Positions 16,636 through 23,800 of a stretch of DNA of 24,055 nt are shown here, one piece after another. A model generated the notes under the pieces. The model saw only the letters and a list, made by a program, of their open reading frames with translations, ran no database searches and was not told the origin of the DNA. Location: the NCBI GenBank assembly GCA_964586775.1, contig CAZPJD010000235.1, positions 1 to 24,055 on the forward strand, in the 5' to 3' direction. This DNA comes from JADLEX01 sp964586775 (GTDB lineage: Bacteria; Lernaellota; Lernaellaia; JACKCT01). The position numbers and the translations under genes were made by a program. Positions within the stretch are counted from its first letter, which is position 1; every line of letters starts with the position of its first letter.

Positions 16636-17803
16636 CGACGACATCCGGCGCTTGGTCGAAAAGGGCTATGCAGCTACCTTCGACTGCAATTACCTCGTTA
16701 TACGCGATATTCCATATCTGGGCAGTGATCGGAGTCTGCACATTGGCGCAATCGTTACGAAGCTCGAATTCATAGACCAGGAGCGAGTTACGCAAACAGA
16801 TCATCAAATATTTTTCGCCGGGTCTATTCCTCACGGGCTGGACGGAATGCCGATCCCAAATCTCGGTGGCGGACCTACTCAGCTTCCATTGAGTGAGACC
16901 AGCAAGGATGTAGTCGTACAGCGCTCGTTTTCAAACAAGCCTAGAGCAACCGGAAAATTTCAGGATTTCTTTGAAAAGATTGAGAGTTACGTCAGCATAA
17001 TATCCTGGCCAGCCATTGAATTACATGGCGTCACCCCCTATACATTTCGCGTTGTAAAAGAGGTCGCATCCGACTCCGTATTCAAATTTCATGACACACT
17101 GACGAGCAGAGCAGAGATCACAGACTTATCGGCGAAGTTCAAGGATGATGTGATTGCTGTAATAGGCATCGGCGGGACAGGCGCATATGTTTTAGATTTC
17201 ATTGTGAAGACGCCGGTCAGAGAGGTTCGGGCGTTCGACCTGGATTTATTCCAGATACACAACGCCTTTCGTTCGCCTGGCCGACTTGAATCGACTGAAC
17301 TCGGCAAACCGAAGACGGAGGTTTATCTTTCACGGTACGAAAACTTTCGGACGGGACTATCCGTCTCTCACAAGTTCATTGACGCCTCCTGCTCTGACGA
17401 GCTGAACGGTGTGACTTTCGCATTCGTGTGTGTCGACAAAGGTTCATCTCGAGGTCACATTTTTGACTTGCTCATTTCAAAGGGCATCCCCTTTATTGAT
17501 GTAGGACTGGACCTGAATCGTAAGAAAGGCCCACTCAACGGCATGTTGCGCACAACTTATTACTCTGCCGAGCATGGCCAGAAGGTACGAGACAAGGGAT
17601 TAGCTGAGCTTTCAGATCGCCCACAGAACCTGTACCGGACCAACATTCAGATCGGCGAGCTCAACGCGCTCAACGCGTGCTTGGCCGTTATCAGGTTCAA
17701 ACAGCTGCGCGGGTTCTACTTCGAAGAGATTCCCTACTACCATCTTCTCTTCGGAGTCGGCGATCTTCATATAGCTGGAGGTTGGGAGTTCAATGAAAAT
17801 TAG
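16610..17803 (+). CDS. E1-like ThiF adenylyltransferase with N-terminal DUF6791-like domain
   Basis: 397 residues. The first ~160 (C-N-Y-L-V-I-R-D-I-P-Y, H-Q-I-F-F-A-G-S, R-S-F-S-N-K-P) match the DUF6791-type leader domain of bacterial E1 relatives. The rest is a ThiF/E1 Rossmann domain: G186-I-G-G-T-G191, acidic D210/D212 followed by N-A-F-R-S-P-G for ATP binding, K-P-K-T-E-V-Y, and F-V-C-V-D-K-G-S-S-R. It should adenylate the C terminus of the Ubl encoded just upstream. No cysteine occurs between F-V-C-V-D and N-I-Q-I-G-E-L-N-A-L-N-A-C, so the usual crossover-loop catalytic Cys is missing. The start overlaps the Ubl gene; AAGGAAGG lies about 11 bases upstream. DUF6527 overlaps its end. Confidence 0.87.
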   Translation: MFQKLVSHNDDIRRLVEKGYAATFDCNYLVIRDIPYLGSDRSLHIGAIVTKLEFIDQERVTQTDHQIFFAGSIPHGLDGMPIPNLGGGPTQLPLSETSKDVVVQRSFSNKPRATGKFQDFFEKIESYVSIISWPAIELHGVTPYTFRVVKEVASDSVFKFHDTLTSRAEITDLSAKFKDDVIAVIGIGGTGAYVLDFIVKTPVREVRAFDLDLFQIHNAFRSPGRLESTELGKPKTEVYLSRYENFRTGLSVSHKFIDASCSDELNGVTFAFVCVDKGSSRGHIFDLLISKGIPFIDVGLDLNRKKGPLNGMLRTTYYSAEHGQKVRDKGLAELSDRPQNLYRTNIQIGELNALNACLAVIRFKQLRGFYFEEIPYYHLLFGVGDLHIAGGWEFNEN

Positions 17804-18194
17804 GCTGCAACGTGTCCATTACATGCCGAAGGAATTGAGGCCGGGTGTGCTCTATTTTTCAGAAGAATTCGGTGCTGCAGCGCATCTCTGCGCATGTGGA
17901 TGCGGGTCCAAGATACGGACTCCGCTGGGTCAAACTGAGTGGACTATTGAGGAGACAGAGAGTGGACCGACTCTCCATCCTTCTGTTGGGAATTGGCAGC
18001 AAGCTTGCCAATCGCATTACTGGATATATCGTGGCGACGTTATGTGGTCTACCAAGTGGACGCCTGAGCAAATCGCTGCTGGCCGTCTTGGTGAGGAAAC
18101 GCGCCGGCGCGCCTACTATCATAACCTTGATCGCCAACGGGGCGGGACCCTGCAAAGATTCTTGCGCTGGGTAAAGAGCATGTTTGAACGATAG
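17793..18194 (+). CDS. DUF6527 family protein (putative Ubl-processing zinc protein)
   Basis: 133 residues with the family motifs C33-x-C35-G-C37-G, P-S64-V-G-N67-W, and C72-x-S74-H75-Y76. The Cys/His pattern suggests metal binding, and the conserved Ser/His suggest a peptidase active site. DUF6527 genes recur next to multiubiquitin and E1 genes; from memory, unverified here, they have been proposed as the deconjugating protease of such operons in place of a JAB peptidase. GGAGG precedes the ATG at 17793, which overlaps the E1 stop by 11 bases. A basic, aromatic C-terminal tail follows residue 115. The family call is good, the activity inferred. Confidence 0.82.
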   Translation: MKIRLQRVHYMPKELRPGVLYFSEEFGAAAHLCACGCGSKIRTPLGQTEWTIEETESGPTLHPSVGNWQQACQSHYWIYRGDVMWSTKWTPEQIAAGRLGEETRRRAYYHNLDRQRGGTLQRFLRWVKSMFER

Positions 18195-18239
18195 TCAGTG
18201 TTCTATCGGACAGGTCTAAGCCCTCGCGTACTCATCGAC

Positions 18240-18276
18240 CAAGTCCTTATGAAAAAGAATGTTTTCTAAGGACTTG
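18240..18276. terminator. Inverted repeat after the ubiquitin-like operon
   Basis: CAAGTCCTTA and TAAGGACTTG form a perfect 10-bp stem, extended inward by GAAAA/TTTTC, 46 bases after the DUF6527 stop. It lacks a U-tract, so it may be a weak terminator, an mRNA stabiliser or an operator. The loop contains a six-codon frame M-K-K-N-V-F at 18249-18269, probably chance. Confidence 0.45.
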
Positions 18277-18413
18277 ACCTCGAATAGCCGGTGGCTACCT
18301 GTCGTAAATGTGCGAGAGAAGGGCCGGTCATGGAACAATTAACCATAGGTGAAGCATCGTAATTTATTGGGGAGCAGCCACCAAATCTTGTGTCGGTGGG
18401 AGTCGGGACTATC

Positions 18414-18459
18414 AAGAGGCCTCTTCGGGAAAGGTGTCACCTGAAGAGGCCTCTTTTTT
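18414..18459 (+). terminator. Strong terminator/attenuator-like hairpin before CBASS
   Basis: AAGAGGCCTCTTC (18414-18426) pairs perfectly with GAAGAGGCCTCTT (18443-18455), and six Ts follow. The loop contains a second small stem, AGGTG/CACCT. Each arm also contains the self-palindrome AAGAGGCCTCTT, so the DNA holds two identical 12-bp dyads exactly 30 bp centre to centre. It could be the terminator of the Ubl operon, an attenuator for CBASS, or paired operator sites. It ends about 27 bases before the likely effector start. Confidence 0.7.
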
Positions 18460-18485
18460 GCCTTTCTAGGCTGGTGGCTGAGGAA

Positions 18486-19688
18486 ATGAAATTGGCGAGA
18501 ACACAACCTAAACTGTCGGGCATGAATGTGGGTCACACTCTGCATCTGGTCACTCGGGATATTAGGCCAACGGTAGATCGGGAACTGTGGGCTCGAGCAG
18601 CAGGTCGGTGCCAATTCAACGGATGTAATCGTATTGTCTATAAGTCTTCCGTTACCCAAGAGTCGGTCAATATTTCCGAAAAGGCGCATATTTACTCATT
18701 CTCTTCTCATGGCCCGCGCGGCCATGGTCCATTGAAGCGAGACTTGCATCTGCTCAATGAGGTGGGAAATCTGCTCCTCGTCTGCCACGATTGTCATAAG
18801 AAAATCGACAAGAGGAAGGACGGGGGCCGATATCCCGCTGATCTTCTTCAACAATGGAAACTTGAGCATGAAAGGCGGATCGCCCTTGTCACCGGCGTGG
18901 CACCCCATAAGAAATCGACCATCGTACTCTACGGAGCAAACATCGGAAATGAACGATCGCCTCTTCAAGCAGTCCAAGCTCAATGGGCGACGTTCCCCGA
19001 TTGGTACCCATCGAACGAACACCCACTCTGTCTCAGTATGACCTGGGAAGGGAAAGACGACCAACGACAGTACTGGACGACGGAAGAAGAGAATCTCCGA
19101 TTAGGATTTGAGCGCCTGATCGCTCCGCGCATTGCAGCTGGTGAACATTTCTCAATATTTGGGTTAGCACCCATCCCTCTATTGATCCGTCTTGGGACCC
19201 TCTTTACCGATAAAATTCCAGCGGAAGTGTATCAATTGCGGCGGGAGCCGGAACAGACCTGGCAGTGGAGCAGAAGCAGGCATAAGACTGACTATCAGAT
19301 TAAAGCTCCGCGGACCTTCCGGCACCCGCCCGTCCTCATCATCGCGTTGAGCGCACCAATAGCCCATGATCGGGTAATCTCAGTGCTTGGCAGGGAAATG
19401 AGTATCTGGCAGCTCACCATTAGACATCCACACAATGATTTCCTGAAAACTAGGCGTCAACTTTCCCAATTTCGTGAAGCGGTCCGTCGTCTCATGGTGC
19501 GCATTGCAGAGAGGCACGGGCAACAGACACCTTTAGCGATCTTTCCCGCGATGCCCGTTGCCGCAGCAGTAGAGCTGGGAAGGGTGAGAATGCCGAAGGC
19601 CGACATGCCATGGGTGGTGTACGACCAGAACAAAAATGCGAGAGCATTCGTGAAGGCTCTCGAAATTCCAGGAGGGCCACATGATTGA
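18486..19688 (+). CDS. cap5: CBASS effector nuclease, HNH-SAVED (Cap5-like)
   Basis: 400 residues from ATG 18486, adjacent to GAGGAA; the upstream frame reads through the hairpin at 18414-18459 and is rejected, and ATG 18522 is an alternative. The N-terminal HNH domain has R-C42-x4-C47 and K-A-H68-I-Y, plus L-V-C100-H-D-C103-H104-K-K-I-D, which cover a zinc site and catalytic histidine. The C-terminal half is SAVED-like, ending with L-A-I-F-P-A-M-P-V-A-A-A-V-E-L-G-R and M-P-W-V-V-Y-D-Q-N. On binding the cyclic nucleotide made by the adjacent CD-NTase, such proteins oligomerise and degrade DNA, killing the infected cell. The CD-NTase start overlaps its stop by eight bases. Confidence 0.88.
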   Translation: MKLARTQPKLSGMNVGHTLHLVTRDIRPTVDRELWARAAGRCQFNGCNRIVYKSSVTQESVNISEKAHIYSFSSHGPRGHGPLKRDLHLLNEVGNLLLVCHDCHKKIDKRKDGGRYPADLLQQWKLEHERRIALVTGVAPHKKSTIVLYGANIGNERSPLQAVQAQWATFPDWYPSNEHPLCLSMTWEGKDDQRQYWTTEEENLRLGFERLIAPRIAAGEHFSIFGLAPIPLLIRLGTLFTDKIPAEVYQLRREPEQTWQWSRSRHKTDYQIKAPRTFRHPPVLIIALSAPIAHDRVISVLGREMSIWQLTIRHPHNDFLKTRRQLSQFREAVRRLMVRIAERHGQQTPLAIFPAMPVAAAVELGRVRMPKADMPWVVYDQNKNARAFVKALEIPGGPHD

Positions 19689-20865
19689 TGAGCTTCGCAC
19701 TGATGTGTTGACCGAACTAATAGAATCGCTGGATATCCCGGACACGGCTTATCAGGAAGCATCCCGTCGCTATCAGGATCTCGCCTTATGGTTACAGGAC
19801 GAATCAAAAGCCAAGAGTGCTCGATTCCGACCGAGTATTGGCCCGCAAGGATCTTTCCGACTGGGCACCGTGACAAAGCCATGGAAACGTGAGGACTATG
19901 ATTTGGATGTCACGTATCGGCTGGAAAATGACATCACCACACGGTCCTATACGCAAGAACAACTAAAGGTGCTGGTTGGAGCAGATCTGAACGCCTATCG
20001 AAATGAGCGCCAAATTCACGAGAAGTTAGAAGAAAAACATCGATGTTGGCGTTTGAACTACCAAGACCGTCTGCAGTTTCATATGGATACAGTGCCGTGC
20101 ATTCCTCACACGGAGAATGTTCGAGCTGCGATCCAACAACGGATCATTCAAGCGGGAACGTCACCGTTACTAGCTCAGGACATGGCCCAGTTCGCTGCGG
20201 CAATTACGGACAACCGACATTACCGCTACCGCCAGATTACGGATGATTGGTATATCAGCAATCCTGAGGGGTATGCACGGTGGTTTGAATCACGCATGCG
20301 GCTAGGTGATGCCTGGCTTGCCGCTCGAGTGCTGCAGGCACAGGTGAAGCACATTGAGGATCTGCCTGTGTTCCAATGGAAGACGCCTCTCCAAAAGGCC
20401 GTACAAATCATCAAACGCCACCGTGATGTAATGTATGAACAAGACCCGGAGCGAAAACCGACGTCGATCATCATTACAACGTTGGCGGCCAATGCCTACG
20501 GAGGAGAAGTGGATCTTCCGAGCGCATTGGAACAAATTGTCAACAATATGGATGTGAGTCCTGACATTCCACGAGTGCCCAATCCGGTCAATCCACAGGA
20601 AGATTTTACGGACAAATGGAGGACACCGGAAGGTCGACGACTCCGTCTGGAAGAGAATTTCCTCATCTGGGCGGATCAGGCTAAAAAGGACCTCAGCACG
20701 ATGTTATCTCCCCACAACCAGGGGCTCCTTCTTGATGTTGTCCAAAAACGTTTTGGCATCAAGGTCAGCGATGAGATCGCCAGGAAAATGGTTGGACGTC
20801 ACAGCCCCACATCTGCCGCTATCCATGTTATTCGGGATTCGCCTCCTAAGCCCTGGTGTCGATGA
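19681..20865 (+). CDS. cdnD: CD-NTase (cGAS/DncV-like cyclic oligonucleotide synthase)
   Basis: 394 residues with the nucleotidyltransferase core G-P-Q-G57-S58-F-R-L-G-T, then E-D-Y-D74-L-D76-V and the third acid D136 in Q-F-H-M-D-T-V-P-C. The metal-binding residues are intact, so it should be active. The C-terminal helical part contains W-A-D-Q-A-K-K-D-L and H-N-Q-G-L-L-L-D-V-V. It would sense infection and make a cyclic di- or trinucleotide for the SAVED effector; the product cannot be read from sequence, and the clade letter in the symbol is tentative. It overlaps the effector gene by eight bases and the E2 gene by four, indicating tight coupling. Confidence 0.88.
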   Translation: MIDELRTDVLTELIESLDIPDTAYQEASRRYQDLALWLQDESKAKSARFRPSIGPQGSFRLGTVTKPWKREDYDLDVTYRLENDITTRSYTQEQLKVLVGADLNAYRNERQIHEKLEEKHRCWRLNYQDRLQFHMDTVPCIPHTENVRAAIQQRIIQAGTSPLLAQDMAQFAAAITDNRHYRYRQITDDWYISNPEGYARWFESRMRLGDAWLAARVLQAQVKHIEDLPVFQWKTPLQKAVQIIKRHRDVMYEQDPERKPTSIIITTLAANAYGGEVDLPSALEQIVNNMDVSPDIPRVPNPVNPQEDFTDKWRTPEGRRLRLEENFLIWADQAKKDLSTMLSPHNQGLLLDVVQKRFGIKVSDEIARKMVGRHSPTSAAIHVIRDSPPKPWCR

Positions 20866-21605
20866 GCATGTATGCGGCAATGGGACTGACGCAATTCCTC
20901 TCAAACTACCCGGGCATGGACGTATATCCCGTTCGCGGTTCAGATCTGCGATTAGAAGGCGTCTTTACGTTTTCTGCTGAATGGAAGGACTATGGTCTTC
21001 TTACCGATGCCTTTACCCTCCGAATCAACATCCCGGAGCTGTTTCCAAAGGCACTTCCTACCGTGCACGAATTGGACGGCCGTATCCCACGCACACAGGA
21101 ATACCATATAAATCAAGATGATCATTCCCTCTGTCTTGGCTCTCCACTCAGACTATTGAAGGCTATCTCTGTTGAGCCAACCCTGAGTGGATTTAGCAAG
21201 CGGTGCCTGACTCCTTACCTGTATGCCGTTTCTCGAAAATTGTTGCAGGGAGGTGAGCTATTGTTCGGCGAACTTGCACACGGCCAACCAGGAGCACTTG
21301 CGGATTACCTTAACATGTTTGGTCTTGGGACCAACATTCAGGCCATGCGTGCTATTCGATATTTGGGAATGAAGAAGAGACTGGCGAACAAACTGTCCTG
21401 TCCCTGCGACTGCGGACGCCGGCTGGGCGTATGTACCTTCAACCGTCGGCTTCGAAGCTTCCGATTGCTTGCTCAACGGAATTGGTACAGGAAGGCTTTT
21501 TCGAACTTCTTAGAGAGCAATCTCGATAAGGGGTGTACGAGAAGCTTCAGCTACGTAGAACAAATGGTGCGGGAGGGACGCCTTAATCTTGACGAGCGAG
21601 AATAA
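20862..21605 (+). CDS. E2-like (UBC-fold) protein of CBASS with C-terminal Cys cluster
   Basis: 247 residues from ATG 20862 (ATGA overlap with the CD-NTase stop; GTG 20856 is less likely). The N-terminal ~145 residues match prokaryotic E2 relatives: E-L-F-P-K-A-L-P, Y-H82-I-N, S-L-C91-L-G-S-P with the presumed catalytic Cys, and F-G-E-L-A-H140-G-Q-P-G. E2-only CBASS (type II-short) uses such a protein to regulate the cyclase through a covalent link. After it comes a SEC-C-like cluster, C180-P-C182-D-C184-G-R-R-L-G-x-C191, then a basic, aromatic tail. That extension is not part of a minimal E2 and may bind zinc. It is the only E2 in the window. Confidence 0.85.
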   Translation: MSMYAAMGLTQFLSNYPGMDVYPVRGSDLRLEGVFTFSAEWKDYGLLTDAFTLRINIPELFPKALPTVHELDGRIPRTQEYHINQDDHSLCLGSPLRLLKAISVEPTLSGFSKRCLTPYLYAVSRKLLQGGELLFGELAHGQPGALADYLNMFGLGTNIQAMRAIRYLGMKKRLANKLSCPCDCGRRLGVCTFNRRLRSFRLLAQRNWYRKAFSNFLESNLDKGCTRSFSYVEQMVREGRLNLDERE

Positions 21606-21652
21606 GCACATATAAGGGGAAAGACCTCGCCAATTGAACTACGAAAGAACGA

Positions 21653-22411
21653 CTATCTTTCATGAGACGAGTTCCAAACCAACAAACTAAGGGCAAGTTG
21701 GGCAGTAATTCGAACCGTGTCTTCAACGATATTCTGAAGGGACACGTTTTTACCGCCAAACCAGACTGATGCGTCCACCGCTTGTGGACTTCCGGGCTCT
21801 TCATCACGTTTAAGAAGAGCAGCCGCTCCCGAGTCGATCGGAAGGTTCCGCCTTGGCCAACATTGCGCTTCCTTCGCCCTGGGACTTAGCTCAAACCACA
21901 GCCGACCTTGCCCACTTGAGCAAATAAGCGCGGCATGACAGTCTGTCAGCTGAACAGCTCGTATAGCGGTCGCCGTGATACTGGTTTCGAACCGTTTTGC
22001 TAGCCACCGCACTGCCTCAAAGGTCAGGAGTCTCTGCTTTAAGAGTGGTTGGAACAAATATTGTGGGAGGAGCAATTCGGCCGCGTAGCGGTTTGCGACT
22101 CCTTCTTTATCGTGCCCATCCCATTTACAAGTCAGTTGATCATTATCACAAACCAGTGCAACTTTGCCGCGATGTTTTAACCAATGTCCCAGCTCATGAG
22201 CCGCCGAGAATCTTCTCCTCGATTCAGTCGCTCTCTGATTAACGGTGATAATTGCGCGATTGCTGAAGCCGATTATCCGCCCTTCACATCCTTCAAGCGG
22301 TTCATACATCACAGTTGCACCGCAATACTGCGCAATGGCTTCGATATCAATCTCGTGGGGAGCAGTCACGCCCAATGCTCTGAGTAGTGCTTGGGGATCG
22401 TCAGCAAGCAT
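21653..22411 (-). CDS. ImmA/IrrE family metallopeptidase (second copy)
   Basis: 252 residues with A-H72-E73-L-G-H76-W-L-K-H and third-ligand candidate E103 in K-E-G-V-A-N-R-Y-A-A-E-L-L-L-P. The N terminus (A-L-L-R-A-L-G-V, I-D-I-E-A-I-A-Q-Y-C-G-A) is the usual ImmA leader. It has no adjacent HTH repressor, unlike the first copy. Its nearest same-strand neighbours are the small acidic protein and sigma-like factor about 325 bases upstream, which suggests the peptidase may act on them. It is convergent with the E2 gene (47-base gap). No strong ribosome binding site precedes the ATG at 22411. Confidence 0.85.
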   Translation of the reverse strand: MLADDPQALLRALGVTAPHEIDIEAIAQYCGATVMYEPLEGCEGRIIGFSNRAIITVNQRATESRRRFSAAHELGHWLKHRGKVALVCDNDQLTCKWDGHDKEGVANRYAAELLLPQYLFQPLLKQRLLTFEAVRWLAKRFETSITATAIRAVQLTDCHAALICSSGQGRLWFELSPRAKEAQCWPRRNLPIDSGAAALLKRDEEPGSPQAVDASVWFGGKNVSLQNIVEDTVRITAQLALSLLVWNSSHER

Positions 22412-22736
22412 GATACGCCATCAAGGAAAGACGAGCCTTGTCAGAATATGATACAGGCATCATGGAGAAGGAGGTGCTCTTCCTCAATTAGGAGAACAGG
22501 AGACCAGCATAAAAGACAACGTGAATTTTATAGTACCGCGTGACCCGTCGCGACGGCAAGCAACAGATCAATTTACATGAGCGCCGATATACGAGTGCTG
22601 CCGTGGCGTTCTAGGCCCGTAAATGCTGCTGCTGACGGGCGAGCGTAAATTGATTTAGGGTGAAACTTGTTACCTGCGAGGGATGCCATTCCTAGGATTC
22701 GACATGACGTCTCAGATCTTGAAGTTTGTACAAATG
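22412..22736. other. Intergenic region with a structured inverted-repeat element
   Basis: About 325 bases between two minus-strand genes with no ORF I can support. Its middle holds the large inverted repeat at 22567-22654, listed separately. It should also carry the promoter of the ImmA/IrrE gene, which I cannot place. Confidence 0.5.
22567..22654. repeat. Imperfectly nested inverted repeat, possible structured RNA or small MITE-like element
   Basis: ATCAATTTAC (22567-22576) is perfectly complementary to GTAAATTGAT (22645-22654). The 68 bases between contain a GCCCGT/ACGGGC stem (22615-22620 with 22635-22640) and a weaker CGCC/GGCG pair. An outer 10-bp stem closing two inner hairpins is the shape of a three-way-junction RNA, but a short transposon remnant with inverted ends is equally possible. 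No target-site duplication was noticed. Confidence 0.4.
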
Positions 22737-23180
22737 CTAGCTCTTCTTGAATTTGAGCAGACCCAAGACATGTAACTGCCGCAAAAGACTGTCAACGTCT
22801 GCTGGCGCCATATCGCTCAATTTATGATACTGGCCGGTTAGCACCGCAGGCTTCAGATAGTGATGGTGTGATAAGCATGCCTTAAGAAGCTGTAACTTAT
22901 CTTTCATGGATGTCGGCAATGACAGGCGGACGCGTTTTAGCGAAGCCACCTCTTTCTTGTAAGCCTCGCGAGACAAATTGAGCGCTTGGTGGCCGTAAGC
23001 ACCTAGCGCCTCAGCAAACACCCTTGTGGCATGTTCTCCATACTGTTGTGGATCCAAGCCGCTTTCCCGAATTTCTTCGTCCAGTTCCTCTTCTGAAAGA
23101 CTCATGATTGCCTCAGTCTGCATATCTAGTAGTCGTTCATATTGAGACCGGACTTCGTTCTCTTTTGTTTTCACTTTCAT
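22737..23180 (-). CDS. Small acidic helical protein downstream of sigma-like factor
   Basis: 147 residues; starts with ATGA overlap on the sigma-like gene. The N-terminal part is predicted helical and acidic (Q-Y-E-R-L-L, M-S-L-S-E-E-E-L-D-E-E-I-R-E-S-G-L-D-P). I recall short proteins of this pattern sitting next to ImmA/IrrE genes elsewhere, but cannot name a family. The C-terminal part (L-S-L-P-T-S-M-K-D-K-L-Q-L-L, V-D-S-L-L-R-Q-L-H-V-L-G-L-L-K-F-K) could be a small winged-helix-like or interaction domain. An anti-sigma or peptidase-sensitive linker role is possible. No function is established by the sequence. Confidence 0.75.
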   Translation of the reverse strand: MKVKTKENEVRSQYERLLDMQTEAIMSLSEEELDEEIRESGLDPQQYGEHATRVFAEALGAYGHQALNLSREAYKKEVASLKRVRLSLPTSMKDKLQLLKACLSHHHYLKPAVLTGQYHKLSDMAPADVDSLLRQLHVLGLLKFKKS

Positions 23181-23800
23181 AACGCTCCTTCTAGGTTGCG
23201 CTTTCTGAGCTTACACGTAGCGCGGACTATTTGCATGTTGTATCTCGCGTATTGAGCTTGCGGAAGTTTTAGGTGACGGCAGATTTCCGGCCCACTTAAA
23301 CCCTCTAGCTGTAGCTGAAACACCTTCTCTCCGAGGGAGTGCTGGCCCAATATAATTGCCATGTGATGTTTCACCTTGGACAGAAAGATCTCACGTCGCT
23401 TCAAGTCGAGCTCTTCTTCCGGGTTTGGAAGGGCAGTGGGGAAATCGTCTGCCGTCTTAGCCCGAACCTCGTCGTCACCATCATCCTCACTATTTGCATC
23501 AAGCGACGAAAGAAGAATCGGTTCCTGGTACCGTTGACTAGTGTGATGCTGTGCGTGGTTGCTTACTTGTGACCTGATCACCAAACGGAGGTGATGGCAC
23601 ATTGGGTAATTTTTGTTCCATGGTCGTGATCCTGCCAGTGTCGCGGCGATGGCTTCGTGTACAAAATCATCACCATCGCATCCTCCGCCTCGTGAGCCAA
23701 TACTAGCAGCAAGCCGCCCGGCTATCCACGTTAAGTTCTTGCGATCCTTCAGACTTAGTGCCTCGATCGCACGTCGAGCTTCATCCTGAGTCGCTACCAT
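23177..23800 (-). CDS. Sigma-70-like (ECF-type) regulator
   Basis: 207 residues. A region-2-like part contains G-D-D-F-V-H-E-A-I-A-A-T-L-A-G-S-R-P-W-N and H-L-R-L-V-I-R-S-Q-V-S-N-H. An acidic linker follows (about residues 100-130, E-D-D-G-D-D-E). A region-4-like HTH comes last: L-G-E-K-V-F-Q-L-Q-L-E-G-L-S-G-P-E-I-C-R-H-L-K-L-P. It would recruit RNA polymerase to a small regulon. The ATG at 23800 has only a weak GAAGAA upstream. It is followed by an overlapping small protein and, further on, by ImmA/IrrE, so the three may form one regulatory cassette. Assignment rests on architecture and motif likeness. Confidence 0.7.
   Translation of the reverse strand: MVATQDEARRAIEALSLKDRKNLTWIAGRLAASIGSRGGGCDGDDFVHEAIAATLAGSRPWNKNYPMCHHLRLVIRSQVSNHAQHHTSQRYQEPILLSSLDANSEDDGDDEVRAKTADDFPTALPNPEEELDLKRREIFLSKVKHHMAIILGQHSLGEKVFQLQLEGLSGPEICRHLKLPQAQYARYNMQIVRATCKLRKRNLEGAL

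Noticed and set aside
18390..18485. Upstream start for the HNH-SAVED effector
   Set aside because: The extension translates through the T-tailed hairpin at 18414-18459 and is not part of the effector family; ATG 18486 or 18522 fits better.
22567..22654. Integron attC site
   Set aside because: The inverted repeats do not carry the attC core bases (RYYYAAC/GTTRRRY) and no integrase or cassette array is present.
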